The translations under genes and the position numbers were made by a program. From an uncultured Campylobacter sp. (GTDB lineage Bacteria; Campylobacterota; Campylobacteria; Campylobacterales; Campylobacteraceae), in NCBI RefSeq assembly GCF_937996225.1, contig NZ_CALKTC010000041.1, forward strand, positions 1 to 16,024: a stretch of 16,024 nt of DNA, read 5' to 3'. This document shows, piece after piece, positions 7,255 through 14,042 of this stretch; position 1 is the stretch's first letter; each line of letters opens with the position of its first letter. The notes beneath the pieces were generated by a model. The model ran no database searches. It saw only the letters and a list, made by a program, of their open reading frames with translations, and was not told where the DNA came from.

Positions 7255-7479
7255 TCACATATGCGCAAGCGCGCGGTCAAGTAGCCATAAAAAGCCGACC
7301 ACCGCGCCCGTGGAACACGCAAGCACAAGCGCAGAAAGGATCAGAAAAATTTTATCCTTTCTGCGGCGCGCGGGTTCGTTTTTTGATCTGATAAATTTTA
7401 CTAAACGCACGACGAACCAAATAAACGAAACGATCGGCAGCGCGAACAAAAGGAAAATAAAAATCGAGTAAGAATCCAT
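7255..7479 (-). CDS. 74-residue two-pass membrane protein
   Basis: MDSYSIFIFLLFALPIVSFI forms a first membrane helix (about 4-28). A basic cytoplasmic loop RSKNEPARRRKDK follows, then a second helix (about 44-67, FLILSALVLACSTGAVVGFL). The Arg/Lys-rich loop places both ends outside the cytoplasm by the positive-inside rule. A GGTGAG ribosome site lies just before the ATG. The stop codon TGA is followed at once by GG, providing the ribosome site of the next small gene. No family recognised. It is probably the first gene of the kdsC/lpt run, since a 244-bp non-coding gap separates it from hisB. Confidence 0.75.
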   Translation of the reverse strand: MDSYSIFIFLLFALPIVSFIWFVVRLVKFIRSKNEPARRRKDKIFLILSALVLACSTGAVVGFLWLLDRALAHM

Positions 7480-7723
7480 ATCTCACCTTCAAAATTTAAT
7501 ACGCAAAGCGATATTTCGACGCAATGCGAGCGCAAAATTTTAGACAGCCTATACGCACGCCGCTGGTTTAAAATTTCAGCCAAGCGGCGCGCCTTTGCAA
7601 ATCAATTCTAGCAAAGACGGAATTTCGCGGATTTTAAGCGAGCGGCAAGAGTAAAATTCAAACGTCGATAAAATTACAAAATCGCGAATTGCTAATTTTG
7701 CTAAATTTAGCGCGCATTTGCCG
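7480..7723. other. 244-bp gap between hisB and the small membrane genes
   Basis: No convincing gene. An imperfect hairpin at 7559-7588 (GCCGCTGG paired with CCAAGCGGC, one bulged base, 13-nt AT-rich loop) lies 136 bases past the hisB stop and could mark a transcript end, though no clear T-run follows on the minus strand. A promoter for the downstream 74-residue gene should lie here, but I cannot point to a strong -10 box. Confidence 0.35.
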
Positions 7724-8302
7724 CTATAAAACGCCCTTGGTGCTAGGCACGCCGGCGCGCTCGTTGATATTTATCGCGCAACGAAATGCGACGGCGAACG
7801 CCTTAAACGCGGCTTCTGCGACGTGGTGTAGATTTTCGCCGCGGATCTGGCTTAGATGCAGCGTTAAATTTGCGTTGAAAGCCAAAGCGCGGAAAAATTC
7901 CTCCACGAGCTCTGCGTCGAATTCGCCGATCTTACCGCGTTTCAGGCTCGGGCAATCAAATACCAAAAACGCGCGGTTGGAAAAATCAAGCGCCGCAGAA
8001 ACCGCCGCTTCGTCCATCACGACGACGCTATCGCCGAAGCGCTCGATGTTTTGCGCGGGATAGATCGCCTCTTTGATCGCGCTTCCGAGCACTATGCCGC
8101 AGTCTTCGACGCTGTGGTGAAAATCGACCTGCAAATCGCCCTCGCAGCGCAGGTTCAGATCGATCCACGCGTGCTTGGCAAACGCGCTAAGCATATGATC
8201 AAAAAAACCGATGCCAGTTTGTATCTGCGCCGCGCCGCGCCCGTAAAGCTCAAGCTCAAGCTCGATTTTGGTCTCTTTCGTAGCCCTATTTTTGCTTATC
8301 AT
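7724..8302 (-). CDS. hisB: HisB, imidazoleglycerol-phosphate dehydratase
   Basis: A 192-residue monofunctional enzyme of histidine biosynthesis that dehydrates imidazole glycerol phosphate to imidazole acetol phosphate in the cytoplasm. Manganese-binding and catalytic signatures are all present: FFDHMLSAFAKHA at 33-45, HHSVEDCGI at 62-70, MDEA at 96-99, HHVAEAAFKAFA at 159-170, and STKG at 187-190. It lacks the N-terminal histidinol-phosphatase domain of the enterobacterial fusion, as expected for this phylum. The ATG is preceded by AAGGA at about eight bases. It begins 48 bp after dsbD on the same strand, so read-through from the dsbD promoter is likely. No other his gene is in the window, which fits the scattered his genes of many Campylobacter. 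Confidence 0.96.
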   Translation of the reverse strand: MISKNRATKETKIELELELYGRGAAQIQTGIGFFDHMLSAFAKHAWIDLNLRCEGDLQVDFHHSVEDCGIVLGSAIKEAIYPAQNIERFGDSVVVMDEAAVSAALDFSNRAFLVFDCPSLKRGKIGEFDAELVEEFFRALAFNANLTLHLSQIRGENLHHVAEAAFKAFAVAFRCAININERAGVPSTKGVL

Positions 8303-8350
8303 CGCGCAATCCTTAAAACTAAATTTTGTTTGAAATCTATCTAAATTTCA

Positions 8351-10324
8351 CTAAATTTCGCTTAAAATTTCGGCCAGCTTTTCGGAATTTACGCTGCCGA
8401 TCTGGCGCAGGTTCGCAATCTCGGCGCCCTCTTTAAAAAACAGAATCGTAGGCGGACCGAATACGTTAAAATGCGCTTTTATCGCCCTATTTTGCTCGCT
8501 ATCTTCGCTAAGATCGATCTTTAAAAGGCTAAATTTATCAAGAGCGCCCGCAAGAGCGGGATCTGCGAACGCTCGCTCGCTCTGCTCACAATTTTTACAC
8601 CAGCTAGCCCAAAAGTCCACTATCACGGGCTTTTTGGAATTTTCTATTTCGCCCTGCAGCTGCGCCAGATCGCGCACAAACGAAAAATGCGCGCCGCCAA
8701 AATTTTGAGCGCTAGAAATTTCGCCCACTTGCAAGTTCTCGCCGCCGGGGCCGCCGCTGGAATATCTCGTGCTTTGCGGGATTAGATTACCAAGCGGTCT
8801 GGAAAAATCTTTCGCGCCGCTGGCAAAGCCCGCGAGCAGCAGTGCCGAATATAGCGCGATTACAAGGGCCAAAGCGCGCTTTACCCCGCCCGCGCCGCCG
8901 TCAAACAGCCCTAAAAATCCTGCGAAGATCGCGCCCAAAACCGCGTAAATCAGCAGGCTTAAATTTTCGCCGATGAGCGTGCGCGAAATCCATACCGCCG
9001 TAAAAAGCAGCAAAAAGCCGAAAATTTTAGGCACCGCCTCCATCCAAGCTCCGGGTCTAGGCAGTGCGCCGCCGAGCCCCACCACAAGCAGTAGCGCGCC
9101 GCTTCCGAGCCCCAGCGCAAAAAGAGCCGCCGCGCCCAGCAGAACGTCGCCGCTGCCCGCGATGTAAACGAGCGCGCCTGCAAGCGGAGCGGAGATGCAC
9201 GGCGATACGACGAGCGCCGAGATAAGCCCCATCGAAAAAACTCCGATCAGGCCGCCAGCATTTTCGCTTTTGCTATTTAAGAAGCTTTGAAAGCGCGCAG
9301 GCAAGCGAATCTCGTAAAATCCAAACATAGAAAACGCGAGTGCGGCGAATATGAGCGAGGTTAGGATCAGCGCGGGAGGAGTTTGCAGCAGGCCCTGTAA
9401 ATTTTGCCCGAAAACCGCCACGAAAGCCCCTAAAATCGCATACGAGCTCGCCATCCCAAAAATATACGCGAGGCTTACGGCGAGGCTTTTTTTCGCGCTC
9501 GGCTTCGAGGAAGTTTTCGCCACGATGATCGACGAGAGGATCGGGATGAGCGGATAGACGCAAGGGCTTAGCGAGAGTAGCACGCCGTAGCCGAAAAACA
9601 GCGCGATCGCCGCGATGAAGCTCTTGCCGCCAAGAACGTTTAAAATTTTGTCCTGCTCGGAGATGGGATTTGCGCCGCGTGGATTTTTGTGAGCGGAGGA
9701 TTCATCGGAATTTACAGCAGTGTTTTCAGCCGAGCTTGCCGCGGAATTCCCCGCTGCGTGCGAGCTTGCCACGGAATCTGTCTCTGCGCCCGCTGCTGCA
9801 GTATTGCTTTTAAAATTTACAGCCCCGCCTTGTGCGCTGTCTGCGGCAGAAATCTGCGCGGAATTTCCGCCGCTTCGGTATCTTTTCAGCTCGGAGTTTG
9901 AAATTTTACTGATCTGATAGCCCTCCACCACGCGCTTGAAGCTAAAGCCGAACTGCTGCGGCTGGTAGCAAAAGCCCGATTTCGTGCAGCCCAGGAAATC
10001 ACCGCTAAGCACGAAATCATCGCTGTCTGCAGCATTTGCAAGCACGAGGCCCAAAGGCACGGCGATGCTAAATTTGCCCTCGTAAATTTTATAATCCTTG
10101 TATTCGGTCGCGGCGGGCAGATTTATTAAATTCGTCACCTCCGCGCCGCCAATGAAAATTTTTATCTCGTTTTGATAGAGATAGACCCCGTCCGCGATAT
10201 CAAAGCTTAGCGTTACGCTATCGCTTTGCGCCGTCGCGTTAAGCTTGAACGCATCGGAGGGTTTCAGGGGCTCGGCGCCTAAACCTAAAAGAAAAAGCGC
10301 TGCCAAAATAAGTGATCTGATCAA
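8351..10324 (-). CDS. dsbD: DsbD, thiol:disulfide interchange protein, three-domain form
   Basis: A 657-residue inner-membrane reductase that moves electrons from cytoplasmic thioredoxin to periplasmic thiols. It opens with a signal peptide (MIRSLILAALFLLGLGAEPL). The periplasmic alpha domain has the LGCTKSGFCYQP pair (C113/C119). The membrane beta domain (about 235-505) has the redox pair C255 (LSPCVYP) and C376 (VSPCISAP). The C-terminal thioredoxin-like gamma domain has FWASWCKNC (C576/C579) and the cis-Pro loop VFGPPTILFF. Residues about 150-222 are a Ser/Ala/Asn-rich linker of about 70 residues, longer than usual. The start is a TTG (10322-10324), chosen because AAGGA stands seven bases before it and the signal peptide begins exactly there. 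All six cysteines are intact. Confidence 0.96.
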   Translation of the reverse strand: MIRSLILAALFLLGLGAEPLKPSDAFKLNATAQSDSVTLSFDIADGVYLYQNEIKIFIGGAEVTNLINLPAATEYKDYKIYEGKFSIAVPLGLVLANAADSDDFVLSGDFLGCTKSGFCYQPQQFGFSFKRVVEGYQISKISNSELKRYRSGGNSAQISAADSAQGGAVNFKSNTAAAGAETDSVASSHAAGNSAASSAENTAVNSDESSAHKNPRGANPISEQDKILNVLGGKSFIAAIALFFGYGVLLSLSPCVYPLIPILSSIIVAKTSSKPSAKKSLAVSLAYIFGMASSYAILGAFVAVFGQNLQGLLQTPPALILTSLIFAALAFSMFGFYEIRLPARFQSFLNSKSENAGGLIGVFSMGLISALVVSPCISAPLAGALVYIAGSGDVLLGAAALFALGLGSGALLLVVGLGGALPRPGAWMEAVPKIFGFLLLFTAVWISRTLIGENLSLLIYAVLGAIFAGFLGLFDGGAGGVKRALALVIALYSALLLAGFASGAKDFSRPLGNLIPQSTRYSSGGPGGENLQVGEISSAQNFGGAHFSFVRDLAQLQGEIENSKKPVIVDFWASWCKNCEQSERAFADPALAGALDKFSLLKIDLSEDSEQNRAIKAHFNVFGPPTILFFKEGAEIANLRQIGSVNSEKLAEILSEI

Positions 10325-10432
10325 ATTTTATCCTTTGAAATTTTTTCCTACATTCTAACGTAATAAGTATGAATTTATAGTGTAATATAAAGAACTTTTT
10401 TGTAAAATTCCTCAAAATTTTTAGGAGGCGAT
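10325..10432. promoter_or_regulatory. Divergent promoter region between dsbD and ppk2
   Basis: This 108-bp AT-rich gap must serve both directions. For ppk2 (plus strand) a TATAAA box at 10386-10391, about 41 bases before the ATG, is a candidate -10, and a perfect AGGAGG (10423-10428) four bases before the ATG is the strongest ribosome site seen in the window. For dsbD (minus strand) a TAGAAT box (10352-10357), about 28 bases before its TTG, is a candidate. No operator is recognisable. The boxes are weak evidence in such AT-rich DNA. Confidence 0.4.
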
Positions 10433-11335
10433 ATGAGCAAAGAGATCAAAACCGAAACAGGCGAAATAGCACTGAAAGAGATAGAATTTAAAAGCTCAAA
10501 GTACGAAAAAATCTCGTTCAAAGACTACGAAACGCTGCTTGAAAGATATCAGATCGAGCTTTTGAAGCTGCAAAAATTCGTAAAAGAAAAAGGCTTAAAA
10601 ATTTTGATTTTGATGGAGGGGCGCGACGCGGCGGGCAAAGGCGGCACGATCAAGCGTTTAACCGAGCATCTAAATCCACGCGGATGCCGCATCGTAGCGC
10701 TCGAAAAGCCGAGCAACGTCGAAAAGACGCAGTGGTACTTCCAGCGATACGTCGCGCACCTACCCAGCGGCGGCGAGATCACGATATTTGACCGCAGCTG
10801 GTACAACCGCGCGATGGTTGAGCCGGTGATGGGCTTTTGCACGCACGCCGAGCACAAAGATTTCCTGCGCCAAGTGCCTAAATTTGAGGAGCTTTTGGTA
10901 AGTGCGGGGATAATTTTGTTTAAATTTTACTTCTCAGTCTCCAAAGAGGAGCAAAAAAGGCGCTTCGAATCGCGCCGCACCGATCCGCTGAAGCAATACA
11001 AGCTTTCGCCGGTGGATGCGAGATCGCAGGAGCTGTGGAATCAATACACGCTCGCAAAATACTCGATGCTGCTCGCTTCAAATACCGAGTTTGCGCCGTG
11101 GACGATCCTAGATAGCAACGACAAAAAGATCGCGCGGCTAAACGCCTTTCGCTGCATCCTCTCACGCATAGACTATCCCGAAAAGATCGATGCAAAGGAG
11201 CTTGCGGTGGATCCAAACCTCGTGCGAAACGGCACCAGGGAGATAGTGCTAATGGAGGATAGCCAAAAAAGCGAGGCTTGGCGCAAGCTGGAAAGCCCCT
11301 CTCGCAAGAACAAGAAGGATAAGAAAAAGGGCTAA
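10433..11335 (+). CDS. ppk2: Polyphosphate kinase 2 (PPK2)
   Basis: A 300-residue single-domain PPK2, a P-loop kinase that transfers phosphate between polyphosphate and nucleoside diphosphates in the cytoplasm. Family signatures: Walker A ILMEGRDAAGKGGTIKR from about residue 59 (G63-G70), then LNPRGCRIVALEKPSNVEKT at 80-99, WYFQRYVAHLPSGGE, Walker B/lid FDRSWYNRAMVEPVMGFC at 119-136, and the lid RRFESRRTDPLKQYKLSP. Length and the single domain point to class I, often favouring GTP or ATP formation; the class is inferred. The C-terminus (RKNKKDKKKG) is a short lysine-rich tail. The gene stands alone, divergent from dsbD; the CRISPR array begins 116 bp beyond its stop. In Campylobacter PPK2 has been linked to stress survival and virulence. 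Confidence 0.96.
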   Translation: MSKEIKTETGEIALKEIEFKSSKYEKISFKDYETLLERYQIELLKLQKFVKEKGLKILILMEGRDAAGKGGTIKRLTEHLNPRGCRIVALEKPSNVEKTQWYFQRYVAHLPSGGEITIFDRSWYNRAMVEPVMGFCTHAEHKDFLRQVPKFEELLVSAGIILFKFYFSVSKEEQKRRFESRRTDPLKQYKLSPVDARSQELWNQYTLAKYSMLLASNTEFAPWTILDSNDKKIARLNAFRCILSRIDYPEKIDAKELAVDPNLVRNGTREIVLMEDSQKSEAWRKLESPSRKNKKDKKKG

Positions 11336-11451
11336 ATTTTGCCAATGAAGATTACTTGCTAGGGAGGCTTGCTGGGAATTGCTCATTAGGAATTTATGTC
11401 CTAATATATAGAAACGCATTGGATTTTACAGCTTTTCATTTAAAATCTTTA
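11336..11451 (+). other. Gap between ppk2 and CRISPR array 1, candidate leader with hairpin
   Basis: If array 1 is read left to right, this 116-bp segment holds its leader. It contains a perfect 7-bp inverted repeat, ATTAGGA (11385-11391) and TCCTAAT (11399-11405), around a 7-nt loop. That could end the ppk2 transcript (no T-run follows) or be a leader element. The word GGGAATTG at 11375-11382 matches eight bases of the CRISPR repeat but is out of register with the array. The adjoining first repeat is degenerate, which is unusual for an active leader end, so leader function is uncertain. Confidence 0.4.
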
Positions 11452-12728
11452 GCAAGATTCCATCCTGTTGGGAATTGAAACAAACGTCGCAACGATCTAG
11501 CCGATACCATATATAGTATAATTCCATCCCGTTGGGAATTGAAACAGTAAGGTTTTCGGAGTTTTGTGGTGGAATTTATGTAGAATTCCATCCCGTTGGG
11601 AATTGAAACCTCAATCTAGCGGTAAAATTTCGGGTAAATTTGAGTAGAATTCCATCCCGTTGGGAATTGAAACGCTCGCTAAATAAAAAGCAGTGGCGCA
11701 ATGCGTTGTAGAATTCCATCCCGTTGGGAATTGAAACCTGCGGAGGGTACTGCGGCGCTCATCTTTGCGTGTGTGTAGAATTCCATCCCGTTTGGAATTG
11801 AAACTCCCACCCGCCGAATTCATTGTAGAAGTCGAAGCGTAGAATTCCATCCCGTTGGGAATTGAAACTGTCACCCTAGGCGGCGGTAAGCTCTATATCG
11901 ATGTCTGTAGAATTCCATCCCGTTGGGAATTGAAACCTCCCTGACACGCTCGATCTGAATTCTTTTTCTCTCAGTAGAATTCCATCCCGTTGGGAATTGA
12001 AACGCTTCTTGGCGTGTATCTGCTTGAGCTTGGGTATCGAGTAGAATTCCATCCCGTTGGGAATTGAAACCAAATTATAAAAGAACAAAAAAGCAAGAAC
12101 AACACGTAGAATTCCATCCCGTTGGGAATTGAAACCTATCAATTTCATCATTTCAGCTTGTAAAGGCTTGGTAGAATTCCATCCCGTTGGGAATTGAAAC
12201 CCTCTTTGCGCGAGTTCTTTAAAGACTATTTTGGTAGAATTCCATCCCGTTGGGAATTGAAACCTCCTCCATAAACTTCGTGATGGAGTTTTGTAGATTG
12301 TCGTGTAGAATTCCATCCCGTTGGGAATTGAAACGCACTATCAGGATTTGACATACTTTTATCCAGGGGTAGAATTCCATCCCGTTGGGAGTTGAAACGC
12401 TCTATTTGGGCTACGTCTTTATCTTGTTCGTCTTGTAGAATTCCATCCCGTTGGGAATTGAAACTCATCTGACGCTTGTGCCACTTCTCGCAACCTACTT
12501 TGTAGAATTCCATCCCGTTGGGAATTGAAACAGGCTAAAGTCGAGGCGCTGAAAAAAGAAAACGCCGAGTAGAATTTCATCCCGTTGGGAATTGAAACAA
12601 GTCATCGGCAACATCTACGAGAACCCAGAAATTTGTAGAATTCCATCCCGTTGGGAATTGAAGCACTCTTTGCGTCGGCAAGTATAGCTGGGTAAAGGGT
12701 AAAATTCCATCTTGTTTGTAATTGCTAC
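11452..12728 (+). CRISPR. CRISPR array 1, 20 repeats, eroded at both ends
   Basis: The 30-bp repeats begin GTAGAATTCC, have CATCCCGTT in the middle and end GGGAATTGAAAC. Copies start at 11452, 11516, 11580, 11644, 11708, 11775, 11839, 11907, 11974, 12041, 12106, 12171, 12234, 12305, 12369, 12435, 12502, 12569, 12635 and 12699, with unique spacers of 33-41 bp. Thirteen copies are perfect. The first has four mismatches and the second one, both in the left part. Copies at 11775, 12369, 12569 and 12635 have one change each. The copy at 12699 has seven. The ATTGAAAC end, typical of Cas6-processed type I-B/III repeats, suggests plus-strand transcription. No cas gene is visible, so the type is not fixed. 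Reading frames across the array (words such as FQFPTGWNST) are artefacts. Confidence 0.97.
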
Positions 12729-12769
12729 CAGAACCGATCAAAAAAATCAAATCCTGAAAGCTTCGATAT

Positions 12770-12799
12770 GTAAAATTTCATTCTATCCCGGTTAAAATT
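12770..12799 (+). repeat. Decayed CRISPR repeat relic past the right end of array 1
   Basis: The segment starts GTAAAATTTCATTC, matching the left third of the repeat, and then diverges. It lies 41 bp after the degenerate copy at 12699-12728, in register with the array. Together they form a gradient of decay (one, seven, then many mismatches), as expected at a trailer end. Confidence 0.5.
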
Positions 12800-13020
12800 T
12801 AATGTGCCACTCGATAAGACACCTATTTGCGCAAGTCGGTTCGTCTTTACGGCATAATATGCAAAATTTTATAAAATTTTATGTTTATTTTATGCAGTAT
12901 TCTGTATAATTCACACGGATAAACGAAGTGTTTTGCTATTTTTACTTATGAATGACACGATTTTTATTCATTTTATACGATTTTATGTATAATTAACGAA
13001 TAAATTTGTATAATTTTCAT
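12800..13020 (+). promoter_or_regulatory. Promoter/operator region of the inter-array HTH gene
   Basis: An AT-rich segment with organised repeats. A direct repeat of about 30 bp occurs at 12884-12913 and 12967-12996 (23 of 30 identical), each copy ending with TGTATAATT. A third TGTATAATT at 13007-13015 lies 21 bp after the second. Each box contains a perfect TATAAT -10 (12905-12910, 12988-12993, 13009-13014). The last ends seven bases before the ATG at 13021, which has no ribosome site, so a leaderless transcript is possible. An 11-bp palindrome GCATAATATGC is at 12852-12862. Repeats of this kind suggest binding by a small regulator, perhaps the adjacent HTH protein; this is inference. Confidence 0.5.
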
Positions 13021-13266
13021 ATGTTAGAAACGAGCGATATATTCAACATTTTGCACAATGCCGTCGAAGCCAAAAATAACGGCAAAAAGATCTCGCACGC
13101 CGCGATGGCGCAGAGATTAGGCGTATCAATGCGGACGTATCAGGACTGGCGCTTGGGCACGACCAAACCGCAAGCTGCGACTGCGATATGCCAGATGTTG
13201 TGCGAGCTCGATAGCGACGACGCTGCGTTTGTGCTGCATAAGATAAAAAAACTTATAGGAGAGTAG
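13021..13266 (+). CDS. Small helix-turn-helix DNA-binding protein
   Basis: An 81-residue protein from the ATG at 13021 (MLETSDIFNIL). A TTG at 13006 would add five residues but lies inside the presumed -10 region. Residues about 25-56 (SHAAMAQRLGVSMRTYQDWR, then LGTTKPQAATAI) form a Cro/XRE-like helix-turn-helix: AMAQRLGV is the first helix and MRTYQDWR the recognition helix. The rest is short helices; there is no sensing or enzymatic domain. Its codon use resembles normal coding genes of this genome, so it is likely functional. It lies between two inverted CRISPR arrays and overlaps nothing. A downstream 44-residue gene is coupled to it. It could be an antitoxin-type autoregulator, a phage or plasmid leftover, or a local regulator; none is proven. 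Confidence 0.85.
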   Translation: MLETSDIFNILHNAVEAKNNGKKISHAAMAQRLGVSMRTYQDWRLGTTKPQAATAICQMLCELDSDDAAFVLHKIKKLIGE

Positions 13267-13267
13267 A

Positions 13268-13402
13268 GTGCAAAACATTACTTTGCAAGAAAAGCTGGAT
13301 CTACAGGGCGTCTTTCGCGTGATTTATGAGAAAAAAGAGTCGAAATTCGCGATCTTTTACAAGGCGGTTTTGAAGAAATTTTTTAAAAATTTTAAAAAAT
13401 AA
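13268..13402 (+). CDS. 44-residue basic peptide coupled to the HTH gene
   Basis: A small frame with a GTG start (13268-13270) two bases from the HTH stop codon. It is preceded by AGGAG about six bases upstream, overlapping the end of the HTH gene. The product begins MQNITLQEKLDLQGVFRVIY and ends FYKAVLKKFFKNFKK. The C-terminal half is strongly basic and amphipathic, alternating Phe/Leu/Val with Lys. No family recognised. The ribosome site and coupling make it credible. The HTH plus small basic peptide layout recalls toxin-antitoxin pairs, but phage-derived or regulatory peptides would look the same. Confidence 0.65.
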   Translation: MQNITLQEKLDLQGVFRVIYEKKESKFAIFYKAVLKKFFKNFKK

Positions 13403-13843
13403 CTGGCGGAGGCATTTAATTATTATGTTTTATGTGGCAAAGGCGGTAGTATCCATTAAATTTAGATGATTTTTCCTTTTTATGACGAGCACGCCGATAT
13501 TCTTTGTTTTGCAGTTTCAGAGGATGCTACCGAATTCTGCTTTATAAAAATTTTTCTATCTTTCTGCCTCTTTGGTATCATCTAATTTAATTTTAAATTC
13601 TAACTTTGGCACATGATCTTAAATTTATGGCGTAAATTTAATTGAAATTAATGCAGAATTCCTTCTTTAACCTAGCTTTTAAGATCCATAGCGTGCATTT
13701 TTATAAATATTTTGAATTGCTATTAAATGAGTTGCATTTAAATTTATTTATATTGCGGCAAATATACAGTTCGTTAAAATTTTAATTTGTGAGTAACTCC
13801 AGAATTTCATTCGTAACCCATAAATTTAACATATTTAGTAGGT
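13403..13843. other. AT-rich region without a recognisable gene
   Basis: No frame with support is visible. There is a long-range inverted pair, GGTAGTATCC (13445-13454) and GGATGCTACC (about 13521-13530), with one mismatch. There are also scattered pieces resembling the CRISPR repeat, such as GTTTCA...GAATTCTGC around 13513-13539 and GCAGAATTCC near 13653. These are too weak alone to be called repeats. The region looks like decayed sequence between the arrays. Confidence 0.4.
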
Positions 13844-14005
13844 GAATTGAAACCGAATGAATTTCGCATAAGTGCCCCATGCTGTATCTTATCCCAGCCA
13901 CAACTAATCTTTTTAAATTTTATAGCGAGATGAGAATTTTACCCATTTCTGCCGCAAAAGTCGCATCGCGTGGATCCGTTTTGATTTCAACAAGATGAAT
14001 TCTAC
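13844..14005 (-). repeat. Decayed CRISPR repeat relics left of array 2
   Basis: Three pieces in register with array 2 (spacing 35-46 bp) still match the right part of the repeat: around 13844-13867 (aaccgaatgaattt), 13913-13942 (gcgagatgagaattttac against acgggatggaattctac) and 13983-14005 (tttcaacaagatgaattctac, with an internal deletion). Similarity falls with distance from the array. The copy at 13983 is the most convincing because it keeps GAATTCTAC and stands 35 bp from the next degenerate repeat. Confidence 0.45.
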
Positions 14006-14042
14006 CGCCTACGCAAATCGTGCAATAAGCCCATTTATGCAT
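13920..14042 (-). CDS. Possible 40-residue frame or gene remnant
   Basis: A short minus-strand frame starting MHKWAYCTICVGGRIHLVEI and ending AAEMGKILISL. It has natural-looking composition and a VEIK motif reminiscent of the E-x-K of PD-(D/E)XK nucleases. The ATG lies in a degenerate CRISPR repeat, there is no ribosome site, and the frame overlaps repeat relics. It may be chance or the stump of an older gene. Confidence 0.2.
   Translation of the reverse strand: MHKWAYCTICVGGRIHLVEIKTDPRDATFAAEMGKILISL

Noticed and set aside
7401..7583. 60-codon frame upstream of and overlapping the 74-residue membrane gene
   Set aside because: Starts at a TTG without a ribosome site and overlaps a better gene with its own GGTGAG site.
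9273..9563. 96-codon frame overlapping the DsbD membrane domain
   Set aside because: Out-of-frame shadow; the DsbD frame carries all redox cysteines and membrane segments.
10920..11345. 141-codon minus-strand frame opposite the end of ppk2
   Set aside because: Shadow of a well-supported gene; composition (Cys/Arg/Ser rich) is typical of antisense frames and no family is recognisable.
11611..12513. Open frames on the minus strand across array 1 with recurring FQFPTGWNST / FNSQRDGIL / SIPNGMEFY words
   Set aside because: They are translations of the CRISPR repeat in its three frames joined by spacers; no ribosome sites and no independent coding character.
12852..12862. GCATAATATGC palindrome as a defined operator
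   Set aside because: Only one short copy, 5-bp arms; AT-rich DNA gives such palindromes by chance. Kept only as a note within the promoter region.
13374..13401. Palindromic AAATTTTT/AAAAATTT-like run at the end of the 44-residue frame as a terminator
   Set aside because: It lies inside coding sequence, has no GC stem, and such runs are common in this genome.
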